Positions 15,637 to 23,709 of a stretch of DNA of 64,000 nt are shown here, piece by piece. Numbering within the stretch: the stretch's first letter is position 1; each line of letters opens with the position of its first letter. The notes beneath the pieces were generated by a model, which was given only the letters and a program-made list of their open reading frames with translations, searched no databases and was not told where the DNA came from. A program made the position numbers and the translations under genes. This DNA comes from JAGVGT01 sp963807225 (GTDB taxonomy: Bacteria > Desulfobacterota > Desulfobulbia > Desulfobulbales > JAGXFP01). The DNA is taken from NCBI GenBank assembly GCA_963807225.1, contig CAWEAD010000005.1:992001-1056000 (forward strand), in the 5' to 3' direction.

Positions 15637-17603
15637 GGACTACTCTCCTCCGACAACAGCACCGGCAGTACGACCTTGGCAGTAGTACCGCCCGTCTCCT
15701 CATTATACAGGGAAACGGAGCCATGGTGTTGTTCGATGATCCGACGAACCATATGCAACCCCATTCCGGCGCCGCTGCTGCCGGCGCTGCCGGCGCCCCG
15801 GTAATATTTATCGAAGACTTTCTCCAGTTCTGATTCCGAAAGGCCTGGGCCATGGTCCCGAATCAGGATCACCGCGGTTACGCCTTCCTCGTAAACTGTT
15901 ATCTCGATTGGGGTCTCGGGGGGCGAGTATTTACAGGCATTTTCGAGCAGGTTCAGAATCGCGGTTTTGAGCAGTTGCGCATCTCCATGGACTTCCAGAT
16001 TTTCATCCCCGAGTTCGGTTTCAAAGGGCCGTTCCGGCCGCATGCCTCTGGTCTCCTCGATAACCACCCGCAGAAACGGGGCCAGGCGCAGGATGGAAAA
16101 CTTTGCTCCCGGGTACGATTCTTCCTGTCGTACTCGGGCCAGGGAGACCTCCATGACTTCGACCAATCTGATTACTCCCCGTCGCATCTTGTCCAGATAG
16201 GGCCTCAGGGTCGCGGAACCATCTCCGCCATGATCTTCGAGGATATCGAGATTGGTGCGAATGATCGAGAGTGGGGTCCGGTACTCATGGGTGATCATTT
16301 CCAGAAAGCGGGTGCGCCGCTGCAGCTGCTCTTGTTCGGTTTTCAGTGCTTTTTCCAGTTCCTGTTGTTTACGCCACAATTCAACGGTCATCTTCGCGGC
16401 CAGCTTTACGGCCCGGGCTTCGGAGCCCACGGAGGCGGCTACTGCCTGCTTCTCAGCGGCAAGCAAGCGCTCGGTCATGGCCAGGCTGATCAGCACCATG
16501 TTCACCACTGTCCCCATCTCCAGGGCGTGGTAGGTCAGGAAGTTGAAGGGCAGCACCGCCAGCAGGCGCAGAAAAGATATGGCAAAGCCGATATTGCTGA
16601 CCGAGAAGGCCAGCAGATAAATCTTCCCCCCCAGCTCTCCACGCCGCACCAGGATAATGCTCAGACCGGTCATCACCATGATCAGGACCAAGTTGTTGAG
16701 TATCAGGAACGGGGCTACCCGGCCATACCAACCCGGCGCCACCGCCAGGATCGGCAAAAACCCCACCAGGATAACATACTGGAAGTAGCGATGGGGCCAG
16801 GATCGCGTCCGGCCGGTGTTGAAAAGGCGCATGCCGAACAGGGCGATGAAAATCATGGCGCCGCCAATCCCGAAAGCAATCAGATAATCGGCCAGCCGTT
16901 GGGCCTGAGCCGGCCAGAAGTGGACGATCAGTCCCTCGGCACCCAGGTAGTTGATGGCCAGGGAGCAGACGTAGAGGAGATAATAACCGATCACCGGGTC
17001 TCGAACCCGCAGAAAGTAAATCAGGTTAACCAGGATAATCGCCAGGGTGATCCCCATGTATGCCCCGCCGTAAAGGGTGTTCATGTCGATGGCGCTGACC
17101 ATTTCAATGGGGGAGTGGATGGAGCCGAACAGCTCCAGGGCGCTGGTTGAACGCAACCGGAGATAAACGGTATGCTCGTCCAGATTGGGCAGCTTGACGG
17201 GTACCACAAAGAGAGGGTTCCGTACCGGTCGGTTGCTTACCGGCCGATGGTCCCCGAGGCGATATTCTTGATATGAGCCGGGATCGTCGGGATCGGCGCC
17301 GTTCTGGATATAAATGTTGAGATAGTCGAGGTAGGCGGGACCGAACCGCAGATAACACTCATCTTGATAAGTTGTGGTTCGGGAAAAGGTGAAGCGGAGC
17401 CAGACTGTCTGGCTGCCGTAGCCTAGTTCGAGAAATCCGGGCAGCGGCCGGAAGTTGGCGCCGGCCGGGCCGGCTACCTCAGCCAGGGTAAGGTTGCCGT
17501 CGGGATCGCTCAGCATCTCCAGATGGCCGGCCAGTGAGTATTCGCGGGAATCGGCCAGCAGCAGGGGAGCCGCCGTCGTGGGCGTCGCGATCAGTAACAG
17601 CAA
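15633..17603 (-). CDS. 7TM-DISM membrane histidine kinase
   Basis: The protein of about 656 residues has a signal-like N-terminus and an extracytoplasmic 7TMR-DISM extracellular-2 domain (about 20-170; VWLRFTF, TVYLRLRSTSALE). A seven-helix 7TMR-DISM region (about 185-400) and a short coiled coil follow, then HisKA with the phospho-His in MITHEYRTPLS and HATPase_c with NLLENACKYSPP, RDHGPGL and GAGMGLHMV. It probably senses an extracellular or periplasmic ligand and phosphorylates the OmpR regulator it overlaps. The start is unclear. The frame begins at a TTG at 17603, but a better signal peptide (KRAFSSTILLLLLIATP) extends upstream to residues without any ATG or GTG before a stop. The true start may use a rare codon or be hidden by an error. 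Confidence 0.88.
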   Translation of the reverse strand: MLLLIATPTTAAPLLLADSREYSLAGHLEMLSDPDGNLTLAEVAGPAGANFRPLPGFLELGYGSQTVWLRFTFSRTTTYQDECYLRFGPAYLDYLNIYIQNGADPDDPGSYQEYRLGDHRPVSNRPVRNPLFVVPVKLPNLDEHTVYLRLRSTSALELFGSIHSPIEMVSAIDMNTLYGGAYMGITLAIILVNLIYFLRVRDPVIGYYLLYVCSLAINYLGAEGLIVHFWPAQAQRLADYLIAFGIGGAMIFIALFGMRLFNTGRTRSWPHRYFQYVILVGFLPILAVAPGWYGRVAPFLILNNLVLIMVMTGLSIILVRRGELGGKIYLLAFSVSNIGFAISFLRLLAVLPFNFLTYHALEMGTVVNMVLISLAMTERLLAAEKQAVAASVGSEARAVKLAAKMTVELWRKQQELEKALKTEQEQLQRRTRFLEMITHEYRTPLSIIRTNLDILEDHGGDGSATLRPYLDKMRRGVIRLVEVMEVSLARVRQEESYPGAKFSILRLAPFLRVVIEETRGMRPERPFETELGDENLEVHGDAQLLKTAILNLLENACKYSPPETPIEITVYEEGVTAVILIRDHGPGLSESELEKVFDKYYRGAGSAGSSGAGMGLHMVRRIIEQHHGSVSLYNEETGGTTAKVVLPVLLSEESSP

Positions 17604-18137
17604 TAGTATGGTGGATGAAAAAGCACGTTTGATGGTAAACGACCCCCGATCTCCGGCGGATTTGATTATTTTTCAACCAGCCAACAATCATTGGTCCGCA
17701 GATTTTACAGTAAACCAATGCGCAACATTAATCTGGAAGGTTTCACTCATTAATACTGATTTTGTCAAAAAAAAGCGCTCTTCATGATATCGAAAGGTCA
17801 TTTTTTATCTTCAGCCCGGAACATGCAATCCGTTCCACGGCCTGGCAGGTCAAGATTGAACAGCTGTCGGGATTGCAGCGGCCGGGCTCTGTCTCATTTG
17901 TCTCGCTGGAAGAGGTGTCTCATTTGCAAAAACTGATACATCCAGTTTGCTCCTAAATGCCTGATAATTCCCAGGTCTTATCCGAAAGCGGCGATGGCCA
18001 TCCCCGGCCAACTGTCTCGATGATCCGCAAAATGAGACACAAACGCAGAAATCATGATCATCTTGGCAAGCCCTGCCTTATTCAGTAACCAATTGAAATA
18101 AAAGAACAAAAAATAAATAAAAAAATCGTTTCATCCT
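17604..18137. other. Intergenic region with activator-like repeats
   Basis: No gene was recognised. The 3' part is AT-rich and precedes the sigma-54 promoter at 18138. The region holds the TGTCTCATTTG repeats listed separately. An open frame at 17762-17956 runs across these repeats and has no ribosome site. Confidence 0.5.
17890..18039 (+). promoter_or_regulatory. Repeated TGTCTCATTTG motifs, likely enhancer sites for a sigma-54 activator
   Basis: TGTCTCATTTG occurs at 17890-17900 and 17916-17926 (26 bases apart). TGTCTCATTTTG occurs on the opposite strand at 18028-18039, where it forms the interrupted palindrome TGTCTC-N15-GAGACA with 18013-18018. The sites lie about 110-260 bases upstream of the sigma-54 promoter, the expected distance for enhancer-binding proteins. 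The cognate activator is not identified. The window encodes two candidates (805-2226 and 33946-35676). Confidence 0.5.
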
Positions 18138-18153
18138 CGGCACGGCTCTTGCC
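18138..18153 (+). promoter_or_regulatory. Sigma-54 (-24/-12) promoter of the oxidative-stress cluster
   Basis: CGGCACGGCTCTTGCC matches the RpoN consensus TGGCACG-N4-TTGCW at all core positions except the first T and the last W, with GG and GC exactly 10 bases apart. The predicted start is at about 18164, only a few bases before the ATG at 18167. The first gene would therefore be translated from an almost leaderless message or from an internal start. Confidence 0.7.
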
Positions 18154-18166
18154 TTAGAATAACCCC

Positions 18167-18406
18167 ATGAAGAGTTACAACGAGTGTATCAAAAGGGTTC
18201 TCGAGCTGGCCCGCGAGATGATCATCCTGGCCGACGAGGGGCAGGAAGTGGCCGAAGACGACGGTTGCCGGCTGCTCTACGGGGTTCTGCAGGACTGCGC
18301 CTACAAGCTCCGCAAGAAGGCGGAGGAAGAGAAGGCGGCCCACTGCCGGACCGGGCGTTGGGATGGCCGGATACCGGAAAATAATCATCAATCGACAATT
18401 GAATAA
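18167..18406 (+). CDS. Small conserved protein of the oxidative-stress cluster (79 aa)
   Basis: A 79-residue, highly charged soluble protein begins MKSYNECIKRVLELA and continues MIILADEGQE, DDGCRLLYGVLQDCAYKLRKKAEEEK. It is predicted mostly helical and has three Cys. It is not assigned to a named family here, though the sequence is protein-like and in the same direction as the peroxiredoxin gene 12 bases downstream. If the sigma-54 promoter is used as predicted, the ATG at 18167 lies within about 3 bases of the transcript start. The internal Met18 (18218) is an alternative start but has no clear ribosome site. Function is unknown; a thiol-linked role in redox stress is only a guess. Confidence 0.65.
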   Translation: MKSYNECIKRVLELAREMIILADEGQEVAEDDGCRLLYGVLQDCAYKLRKKAEEEKAAHCRTGRWDGRIPENNHQSTIE

Positions 18407-18418
18407 GGAGGATTTGCA

Positions 18419-19009
18419 ATGACCACCCTGGTAACCAAGGAAGCCCCCGATTTTACCGCCCAAGCGGTAATGCCGGACAACTCCATGACCGAACTGCGCC
18501 TGGAATCTTTTCGGGGCAAGTATGTGCTGCTGTTTTTCTACCCGCTGGACTTCACCTTTGTCTGTCCCTCGGAGATCCTGGCCTTCGACCGGGCCCTGGA
18601 GCAATTCAAGGAAAAGAACTGCGAGATTCTGGGGGTTTCGGTGGATTCCCAGTACACCCATTATGCCTGGCGCAACACCCCGGTGCAGAGCGGCGGCATT
18701 GGCAAGATCAAGTTCCCGCTGGTGGCTGACCTGGACAAGTCGATCTCCGAGGCTTACGGTGTTTTACTCCCGGATGGCATTTCCCTGCGCGGCCTGTTTC
18801 TGATCGATAAGAACGGGGTGGTCCAGCATCAACTGGTCAACAATCTGCCCCTGGGTCGCAGTGTCGACGAGGCCATACGGATTCTGGACGCTCTGCAGTT
18901 CACCGAAAAATACGGTGAGGTCTGCCCGGCCAACTGGAAGCCCGGCGAAGAGGGCATGAAGCCCACGGCCGAAGGCGTCGCCGATTACCTGAGCAAACAC
19001 AGCGGCTGA
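18419..19009 (+). CDS. 2-Cys peroxiredoxin (AhpC/Prx1 type)
   Basis: This thiol peroxidase of 196 residues reduces H2O2 and organic peroxides. The thioredoxin-like fold is complete. The peroxidatic Cys lies in the motif FYPLDFTFVCPSEI (about residue 50), and the resolving Cys in GEVCPANW (about residue 168). The GVSVDS and LPLGRSVDE segments are typical of the Prx1 group. An AAGGAGG site lies 7 bases before the ATG. No AhpF-like reductase is nearby. Rubredoxin and rubrerythrin are the next genes, so electrons may come through a rubredoxin-type chain, but this is inference. It belongs to the sigma-54-driven defence cluster. Confidence 0.93.
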   Translation: MTTLVTKEAPDFTAQAVMPDNSMTELRLESFRGKYVLLFFYPLDFTFVCPSEILAFDRALEQFKEKNCEILGVSVDSQYTHYAWRNTPVQSGGIGKIKFPLVADLDKSISEAYGVLLPDGISLRGLFLIDKNGVVQHQLVNNLPLGRSVDEAIRILDALQFTEKYGEVCPANWKPGEEGMKPTAEGVADYLSKHSG

Positions 19010-19038
19010 ACAGCCCCATTACGAATAAGGAGAAGCAA

Positions 19039-19194
19039 ATGTCCAAGTATGAATGTCCCTGCGGTTATGTCTATGATCCGGCCGAAGGCGATCTTGACAA
19101 TGGTATTGAGCCCGGCACCGCTTTTGAAGACCTGCCCGATGATTGGGTCTGCCCCAAGTGCGGCGCCGAGAAAGAAGAATTCTGGAAATGTTGA
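19039..19194 (+). CDS. Rubredoxin (51 aa) with a shortened first Cys motif
   Basis: This small one-iron electron carrier is translated from ATG 19039 behind an AAGGAGAAG site. The second iron-binding loop is normal (DDWVCPKCGAE). The first is YECPCGYVYDP, that is Cys-x-Cys-Gly rather than the usual Cys-x2-Cys-Gly; four cysteines are still present for iron. It is probably the electron donor to rubrerythrin, desulfoferrodoxin or FprA, all encoded downstream in the same direction. The in-frame shortening by one residue is either a natural variant or a three-base loss. Confidence 0.9.
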   Translation: MSKYECPCGYVYDPAEGDLDNGIEPGTAFEDLPDDWVCPKCGAEKEEFWKC

Positions 19195-19313
19195 TGGCAT
19201 AGCGATGCCGGTTTTTGCGAACTCGGGAAAGTTGACGACGGCAAAAAAACTTTTAACCCGGCAACGGAAAATAAGCTGAAGATAAATAACAAAACCAAAG
19301 GAGGGAAAGCGAA

Positions 19314-19889
19314 ATGGCTTCTCTTAAGGGTAGCGTCACCGAGAAAAATCTGCTGACCGCATTCTCCGGTGAATCGCAGGCCCGCAATCGATACACTTTT
19401 TTCGCCAAGCAGGCGCGGAAGGAAGGCTTTGAGCAGATCGCCGCCATCTTCGAGGAGACCGCCGATCAGGAAAGGACTCACGCCAAACGGCTTTTCGGCT
19501 TTCTGGAAGGCGGCGAAGTGGAGATCACCGCCTCTTTTCCGGCTGGGAAAATTGGAGCCACCGTCGATAATCTAAAGGAAGCGGCGGCCGGTGAGCACCA
19601 TGAGTACAGTTCCATGTACCCGGAATTCGCCCGCATCGCCAAGGAAGAGGGCTTTGCTGAAATCGCCGGCGTGATGCTGGCCATTGCCAAGGCCGAGAAG
19701 ATGCACGAAGGTCGTTATCTGGCCCTGGCCGCCAATATCGCCGATGGCCAGGTTTTCCAAAAGAAGAAGGAAAACAAGTGGAAGTGCCGGAAGTGCGGTT
19801 ATACCCACACCGGCACCAGCGCCCCGGAAAAATGTCCGGCCTGCGCCCATCCCCAGTCGTATTATGAACTGCAGGCTGAAAACTGGTAA
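19314..19889 (+). CDS. rbr: Rubrerythrin
   Basis: This cytoplasmic NADH/rubredoxin-linked peroxidase has 191 residues. The N-terminal ferritin-like di-iron domain (1-145) shows the ExxH-type ligands in ESQARNRY, EETADQERTHAKR, GEHHEYSSMYPEFA and AEKMHEGRY. The C-terminal rubredoxin-like domain (about 152-191) has WKCRKCGYTHTG and EKCPACAHPQ. The length is standard. An AAAGGAGGG site precedes the ATG. It sits between rubredoxin, its usual donor, and desulfoferrodoxin, so both peroxide and superoxide are handled within one cluster. Confidence 0.95.
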   Translation: MASLKGSVTEKNLLTAFSGESQARNRYTFFAKQARKEGFEQIAAIFEETADQERTHAKRLFGFLEGGEVEITASFPAGKIGATVDNLKEAAAGEHHEYSSMYPEFARIAKEEGFAEIAGVMLAIAKAEKMHEGRYLALAANIADGQVFQKKKENKWKCRKCGYTHTGTSAPEKCPACAHPQSYYELQAENW

Positions 19890-19913
19890 ATGTAAGTTTA
19901 AAAAGGAGAAGAC

Positions 19914-20288
19914 ATGGCGAAGAAAATGGGAATTTACAAGTGCGAGGTTTGCGGAAATATTGTCGAGGTCCTGCACGGGGGCGACGGTGATCTGGTCTGC
20001 TGCGGCAAGGAGATGAGACTCTTCGAGGCTAACACCACCGATGCCGCCAAGGAAAAACATGTGCCGGTGGTGGAGAAAACCGCCGACGGCTACAAGGTTA
20101 AAGTCGGTTCCGCGCCCCACCCCATGGAAGAGAAACATTTTATCGAGTGGATCGAGCTGATCGCCGGAAACAAGGTTTATCGTCAGGATCTCAAACCCGG
20201 CGACGCGCCCGAGGCGACTTTCGCGATCAAGGCCGACCAGGTCAAGGCCCGGGCCTATTGCAATATTCACGGGCTCTGGAGCAACTGA
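19914..20288 (+). CDS. dfx: Desulfoferrodoxin (superoxide reductase)
   Basis: The protein of 124 residues reduces superoxide to H2O2 without making O2. The N-terminal desulforedoxin-like domain (about 1-36) binds iron through YKCEVCGN and LVCCGKEM. The C-terminal SOR domain carries the catalytic Glu-Lys-His in EKHVPV, further His ligands (SAPHPMEEKH) and the final Cys/His pair AYCNIHGLW. Both centres are intact, so this is a two-iron enzyme. An AAAGGAGAAG site precedes the ATG. Product peroxide can be removed by the rubrerythrin and peroxiredoxin encoded just upstream. The ferritin gene follows after 2 bases. Confidence 0.95.
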   Translation: MAKKMGIYKCEVCGNIVEVLHGGDGDLVCCGKEMRLFEANTTDAAKEKHVPVVEKTADGYKVKVGSAPHPMEEKHFIEWIELIAGNKVYRQDLKPGDAPEATFAIKADQVKARAYCNIHGLWSN

Positions 20289-20290
20289 TC

Positions 20291-20803
20291 ATGCTGAGTA
20301 AAAAAATGGAAAAGGCCTTGAACGGCCAGATTAACGCCGAACTTTATTCCTCTTACCTCTACCTGGCCATGTCGGCCTGGTTCAGCGGCAAGGGCTTGGC
20401 CGGCTTCGCCAACTGGATGCGGCAGCAGGCCCAGGAGGAGATGTTTCACGCGATTAAATTCTATGACTTTGTCGGCACGCGGGGCGGCAAGGTGGTATTG
20501 GAGGGTATCGCCAAGCCGGATGCGGAGTGGCAAAGCGGTACCGAGGTCTTCAAGGCCACCCTGGAACATGAGCGGAAGGTGACCGGACTGATCAACAATC
20601 TGGTCAACCAGGCCCTGGATGAGCGGGACCATGCCACCAACACCTTCCTGCAATGGTTCGTCTCCGAACAGGTGGAGGAGGAGGCCAATGCCGGGGCGAT
20701 TCTGGACAAGCTCAAGCTGATCGGCAAGGAGTCCGGCGGGCTATTCGCCCTGGACCAGGAACTGGGTCAGCGGGTTTTTACCATGCCGGCGCCGACTGCC
20801 TGA
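20291..20803 (+). CDS. Ferritin
   Basis: This iron-storage protein has 170 residues. The four-helix bundle carries ferroxidase ligands in NAELYSSYLYL (Glu/Tyr), QQAQEEMFHAIKFYDF (ExxH) and FVSEQVEEE. The FTMP-type C-terminus is typical of bacterial non-haem ferritins. ATG 20291 is chosen because it starts 2 bases after the desulfoferrodoxin stop with a GGAG 10 bases ahead; the longer open frame is antiparallel noise. Storing free iron limits Fenton chemistry, which fits the surrounding peroxide and superoxide genes. Confidence 0.93.
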   Translation: MLSKKMEKALNGQINAELYSSYLYLAMSAWFSGKGLAGFANWMRQQAQEEMFHAIKFYDFVGTRGGKVVLEGIAKPDAEWQSGTEVFKATLEHERKVTGLINNLVNQALDERDHATNTFLQWFVSEQVEEEANAGAILDKLKLIGKESGGLFALDQELGQRVFTMPAPTA

Positions 20804-20841
20804 GTACTGCATTATTGACTGATGCATCCGGCTTAGCCCCC

Positions 20842-20890
20842 AGCCGCCCGGGTGATCGTTTCCGGTCGGGCGGCTCTTCCGTGTTTGCCG
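20842..20890 (+). terminator. Probable intrinsic terminator after ferritin
   Basis: The stem AGCCGCCCG/CGGGCGGCT (9 bp, 20842-20850 and 20867-20875) is followed by CTTCCGTGTTT. The T-run is weak. It separates the five-gene redox block from fprA, which has its own AAGGAGGAC site and probably its own promoter in 20891-20990. Confidence 0.55.
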
Positions 20891-20995
20891 GGTGTATCGC
20901 TCAGAAATGGAGAATTTTCAGGTTGCTAAAATTCAGCCGAAGCGCGGACTCAATCGGGATATCCCGGCTGGGATCGAGTCTTAAGGAGGACAGTC

Positions 20996-22195
20996 ATGAG
21001 TATTACGGAGATCAAAAAGAATGTTTTTTCGGTGGGGGCGATAGATTGGAATATTCGTGACTTCCACGGCTATTCCACGGAGAAAGGCACCACCTACAAT
21101 TCCTACCTGATCAAGGACAAGAAAATCGCCCTCTTCGACACGGTCAAGCTCGAGTTCAAGGACGACCTGCTCTTCCACCTGGGCGAACTGCTCGACGACC
21201 CGAGCCGGATCGATTACATCATCGTCAATCACGTTGAAATGGACCACTCCGGTTCCCTGCCGGAGATCATCGACCTGATCAAACCGGAGAAGATCTTCTG
21301 CTCCAAGAACGGCCACCGGGCCCTGGTGGAGCATTTCCACCGGGAGGATTGGCCCTACCAGGTGGTGGCCACCGGAGACAGTATCAGCCTGGGCGAGAAG
21401 ACCATTTCCTTCATCGAGACCCCGATGCTGCACTGGCCGGACTCGATGTTCTCTTATGTCAACGAGGACAAGCTGCTGATCTCCTCCGACGCCTTCGGTC
21501 AGCATCTCGCCACCACCGAACGTTATGCCGATCAGGTCAGCGACTGCGACCTGATGCACCAGGCCGCCAAGTACTATGCCAATATCCTGATGGTCTTCTC
21601 GCCCAACATTCAGCGGCTGCTGGAGAAGGTCGGCGAAATGAAGCTGGAGATCGATATGATCGCCCCGGACCACGGGGTGATCTGGCGCGGCGAGCGCTGT
21701 GCCGATATCATCAGCGCCTACGACAACTGGTGTCATTACCATTCCCACAACAAGGCCCTGGTGATCTATGAAACCATGTGGCACAGCACCCATAAGATGG
21801 CCAACGCCATCGGCAGCCAGCTGGCCCACAACGGCATGGAAGTTAAAGTATTAAACCTCAAGGTCAACCACCGTAGCGATATCATGACCGATGTGCTCGA
21901 TGCCAAGGCCCTGATCCTGGGCTCCTCCACCCTGAACAATAATATGATGCCGGCCATGGCCGACTTCATCACCTATTTCAAGGGACTGCGTCCCAAGAAC
22001 AAGGTGGTGGCGGCCTTCGGCTCCTACGGCTGGAGCGGCGAGGCGGTCAAGCACATCAATCAGGCCATGGAGGGGATCAATCTGCCGCTGGCCCATCCCG
22101 GCTTGCGGGTTAAGAATGTGCCTCGGAACGAGGATTTCACCGCCTGCCGGGAACTGGCCGATGTCGTGGCCGCCGCGGTCAAAGAACTCAAGTAA
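20996..22195 (+). CDS. fprA: A-type flavoprotein / rubredoxin:oxygen oxidoreductase (FprA/ROO)
   Basis: The protein of 399 residues has a metallo-beta-lactamase-like di-iron domain (about 1-250) and a flavodoxin domain (about 255-399). Di-iron ligands are visible in HVEMDHSGSL, ETPMLHWPDSM, SSDAFGQH and APDHGVIW. FMN-binding features include YETMWHSTHKMA and GSSTLNNNMMP. The enzyme reduces O2 to water, or NO to N2O, using electrons from rubredoxin. It lies downstream of the rubredoxin and rubrerythrin genes. Its stop overlaps the start of the next gene (TAATG), showing translational coupling to the Fe-S/DUF3786 protein. Confidence 0.95.
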   Translation: MSITEIKKNVFSVGAIDWNIRDFHGYSTEKGTTYNSYLIKDKKIALFDTVKLEFKDDLLFHLGELLDDPSRIDYIIVNHVEMDHSGSLPEIIDLIKPEKIFCSKNGHRALVEHFHREDWPYQVVATGDSISLGEKTISFIETPMLHWPDSMFSYVNEDKLLISSDAFGQHLATTERYADQVSDCDLMHQAAKYYANILMVFSPNIQRLLEKVGEMKLEIDMIAPDHGVIWRGERCADIISAYDNWCHYHSHNKALVIYETMWHSTHKMANAIGSQLAHNGMEVKVLNLKVNHRSDIMTDVLDAKALILGSSTLNNNMMPAMADFITYFKGLRPKNKVVAAFGSYGWSGEAVKHINQAMEGINLPLAHPGLRVKNVPRNEDFTACRELADVVAAAVKELK

Positions 22196-22999
22196 TGAAA
22201 CCGCTGGAGGTGTTCGGCCGCACCCCCAAGAACAATTGCGGAGAGTGCGGTTACCCGACCTGTCTGGCCTTCGGGGTGGCGGTCGCAGCCACCGGGGTCG
22301 ATCCCCGTAATTGTCCCTACATCAACCTCGATGGTCTGGATCTCCGGGTTGCCGAGGAAGAGCCGAAGGCAGCCCGGCAGCGGGACCTGGCCCTGGTCGA
22401 GCACCTGAAAGGTAAGATCGCCGGGCTCGATTTCGCCACCCTGGCCCCACGGCTGGGCGCAATCTGGCTTCCTTCGGCTGGGTGCCATGTTTTTCAACTA
22501 TCTGGGACAGGAGGTCCGGCTGGACCGGCAGGGGATTCTGCTGGACGGCCTGGTGCCGGAAGATCCCCGGGACCAGATCCTCCTTTACAATTACGTCCAT
22601 TCCGGCGGCGGAGAGGCTCCGACCGGCGAATGGCTGGGGCTCGAAAGCCTGCCCAATTCCATTTCCAAGGTCCGTACCCTGGCCACCTACTGCGAAGAGC
22701 CGTTGGCCCGTCTTTTCTCCGGGCGGTCGTTCCGGGACATCGAGAGCGGGGTGATTCGCGCCGGCGGAAGGCTGGTCGATAATTCCTCCGCCTCTCTGAC
22801 CTTCATCTTTCCGGTCCTGCCCAGGTTGCCGGAACAGGTGATATTCTGGGAGGCGGAGCCGGAAGACGGCTTCGCCCCCAGGGTCAAGGTTCTCTTTGAC
22901 CAACGGGTCCTGGATTTTCTCGATATCGAATCGCTGGTCTTTACCGGGGAAAGGTTGGCGGAAAGGTTGACCCTCCAGATCTCCGGTTCACCGGAATAA
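22195..22999 (+). CDS. Fe-S (4Fe-4S) + DUF3786 protein, interrupted by a frameshift
   Basis: The N-terminal part (22195 onward) has the Cys motif NNCGECGYPTCLAFG plus a further Cys (RNCPY), a 4Fe-4S binding module like that of corrinoid/acetyl-CoA pathway proteins. The second part is in the next frame (from about 22487, FFNYLGQEVRLDRQG, to 22999) and resembles the DUF3786 domain. The span is 805 bases, one more than a multiple of three. The break lies between about 22440 and 22487, where a CCCC run (22445-22448) is a likely site. Repaired, the protein would have about 267 residues. It is coupled to fprA by a 1-base overlap and followed by the HEAT-type gene after 3 bases. A redox or corrinoid-related function is possible but unproven. 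Confidence 0.72.
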
Positions 23000-23002
23000 C
23001 CA

Positions 23003-23704
23003 ATGTCCGCACGCAGCCTGAAAAAAGAGATCGTATCCCGTCTGGAAAACCATGATCTGTCCGGGGTTTTAGCCCTGCTTCAGCATTATAACGGCCGGCA
23101 ACTGGTCAATCCGCTGATCGGTTGTCTCTGCCATCGGGACGAGTTGGTCAAATGGCTGGCGGTTTCCGCCCTGGGCCGGGTGGTGGCGGCGCTGGCCGAA
23201 GAAGAGCTGGAAGCCGGGCGAGTGATAATGCGGCGCTTTATGTGGATGCTGAATGACGAGTCGGGGGGGATCGGCTGGGGGGTGCCTGAGGCCATGGCCG
23301 AGGTCATGGCCCGCCATGCCGGTCTGGCCGATGAGTTTCACCAGGTGCTGGTAGCCCAGATGCGTGAGGACGGCAATTACCTGGAGCTGGAGTTACTGCA
23401 GCGCGGCTTGATGTGGGGCCTGGGTCGCCTGGCCCAAGTGCGACCGGAACTGTTATGGAAAAGGGAGGCGCCGGGTTATCTTCCGGCTTACCTTGAGTCC
23501 AGTGATTCCGAGGTTCGTGGCCGGGCCGCCAGGGCTCTGGGGCTTCTTGGTGCGACTAAGGCCCGGGCTAAACTGACCCGCCTGAAAGGTGATGCGGGTA
23601 CCACCACAATATATGATCGGGAAAAGCTGACGGTCCACACCGTCGGGGAGTTGGCGGAGGCAGCCTTGCAGGCGATCGATGAAAAAAATCAAGAATGGGC
23701 ATAA
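23003..23704 (+). CDS. HEAT-repeat-like protein (DVU0298 family)
   Basis: This soluble alpha-helical protein of 233 residues resembles conserved Desulfobacterota proteins annotated as the DVU0298 family. HEAT-like helices are visible in LIGCLCHRDELVKWLAVSALGRVV, split over 44-65, and in SSDSEVRGRAARALGLLGATKARAKLTRL near the C-terminus. The segment GGIGWGVPEAMAEVMARH is characteristic. No catalytic residues are evident; a scaffold or regulatory role is inferred. It begins 3 bases after the DUF3786 stop, and the PAS gene follows after 5 bases. These three therefore seem to be one transcript with fprA. Confidence 0.75.
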   Translation: MSARSLKKEIVSRLENHDLSGVLALLQHYNGRQLVNPLIGCLCHRDELVKWLAVSALGRVVAALAEEELEAGRVIMRRFMWMLNDESGGIGWGVPEAMAEVMARHAGLADEFHQVLVAQMREDGNYLELELLQRGLMWGLGRLAQVRPELLWKREAPGYLPAYLESSDSEVRGRAARALGLLGATKARAKLTRLKGDAGTTTIYDREKLTVHTVGELAEAALQAIDEKNQEWA

Positions 23705-23709
23705 GTTAA

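Noticed and set aside
15895..15925. GATTGGGGTCTCGGGG resembling the leader-element core
   Set aside because: It lies inside the histidine kinase coding sequence and is explained by the codons there.
17762..17956. Plus-strand open frame of 64 codons
   Set aside because: It crosses the TGTCTCATTTG repeats and has no ribosome site.
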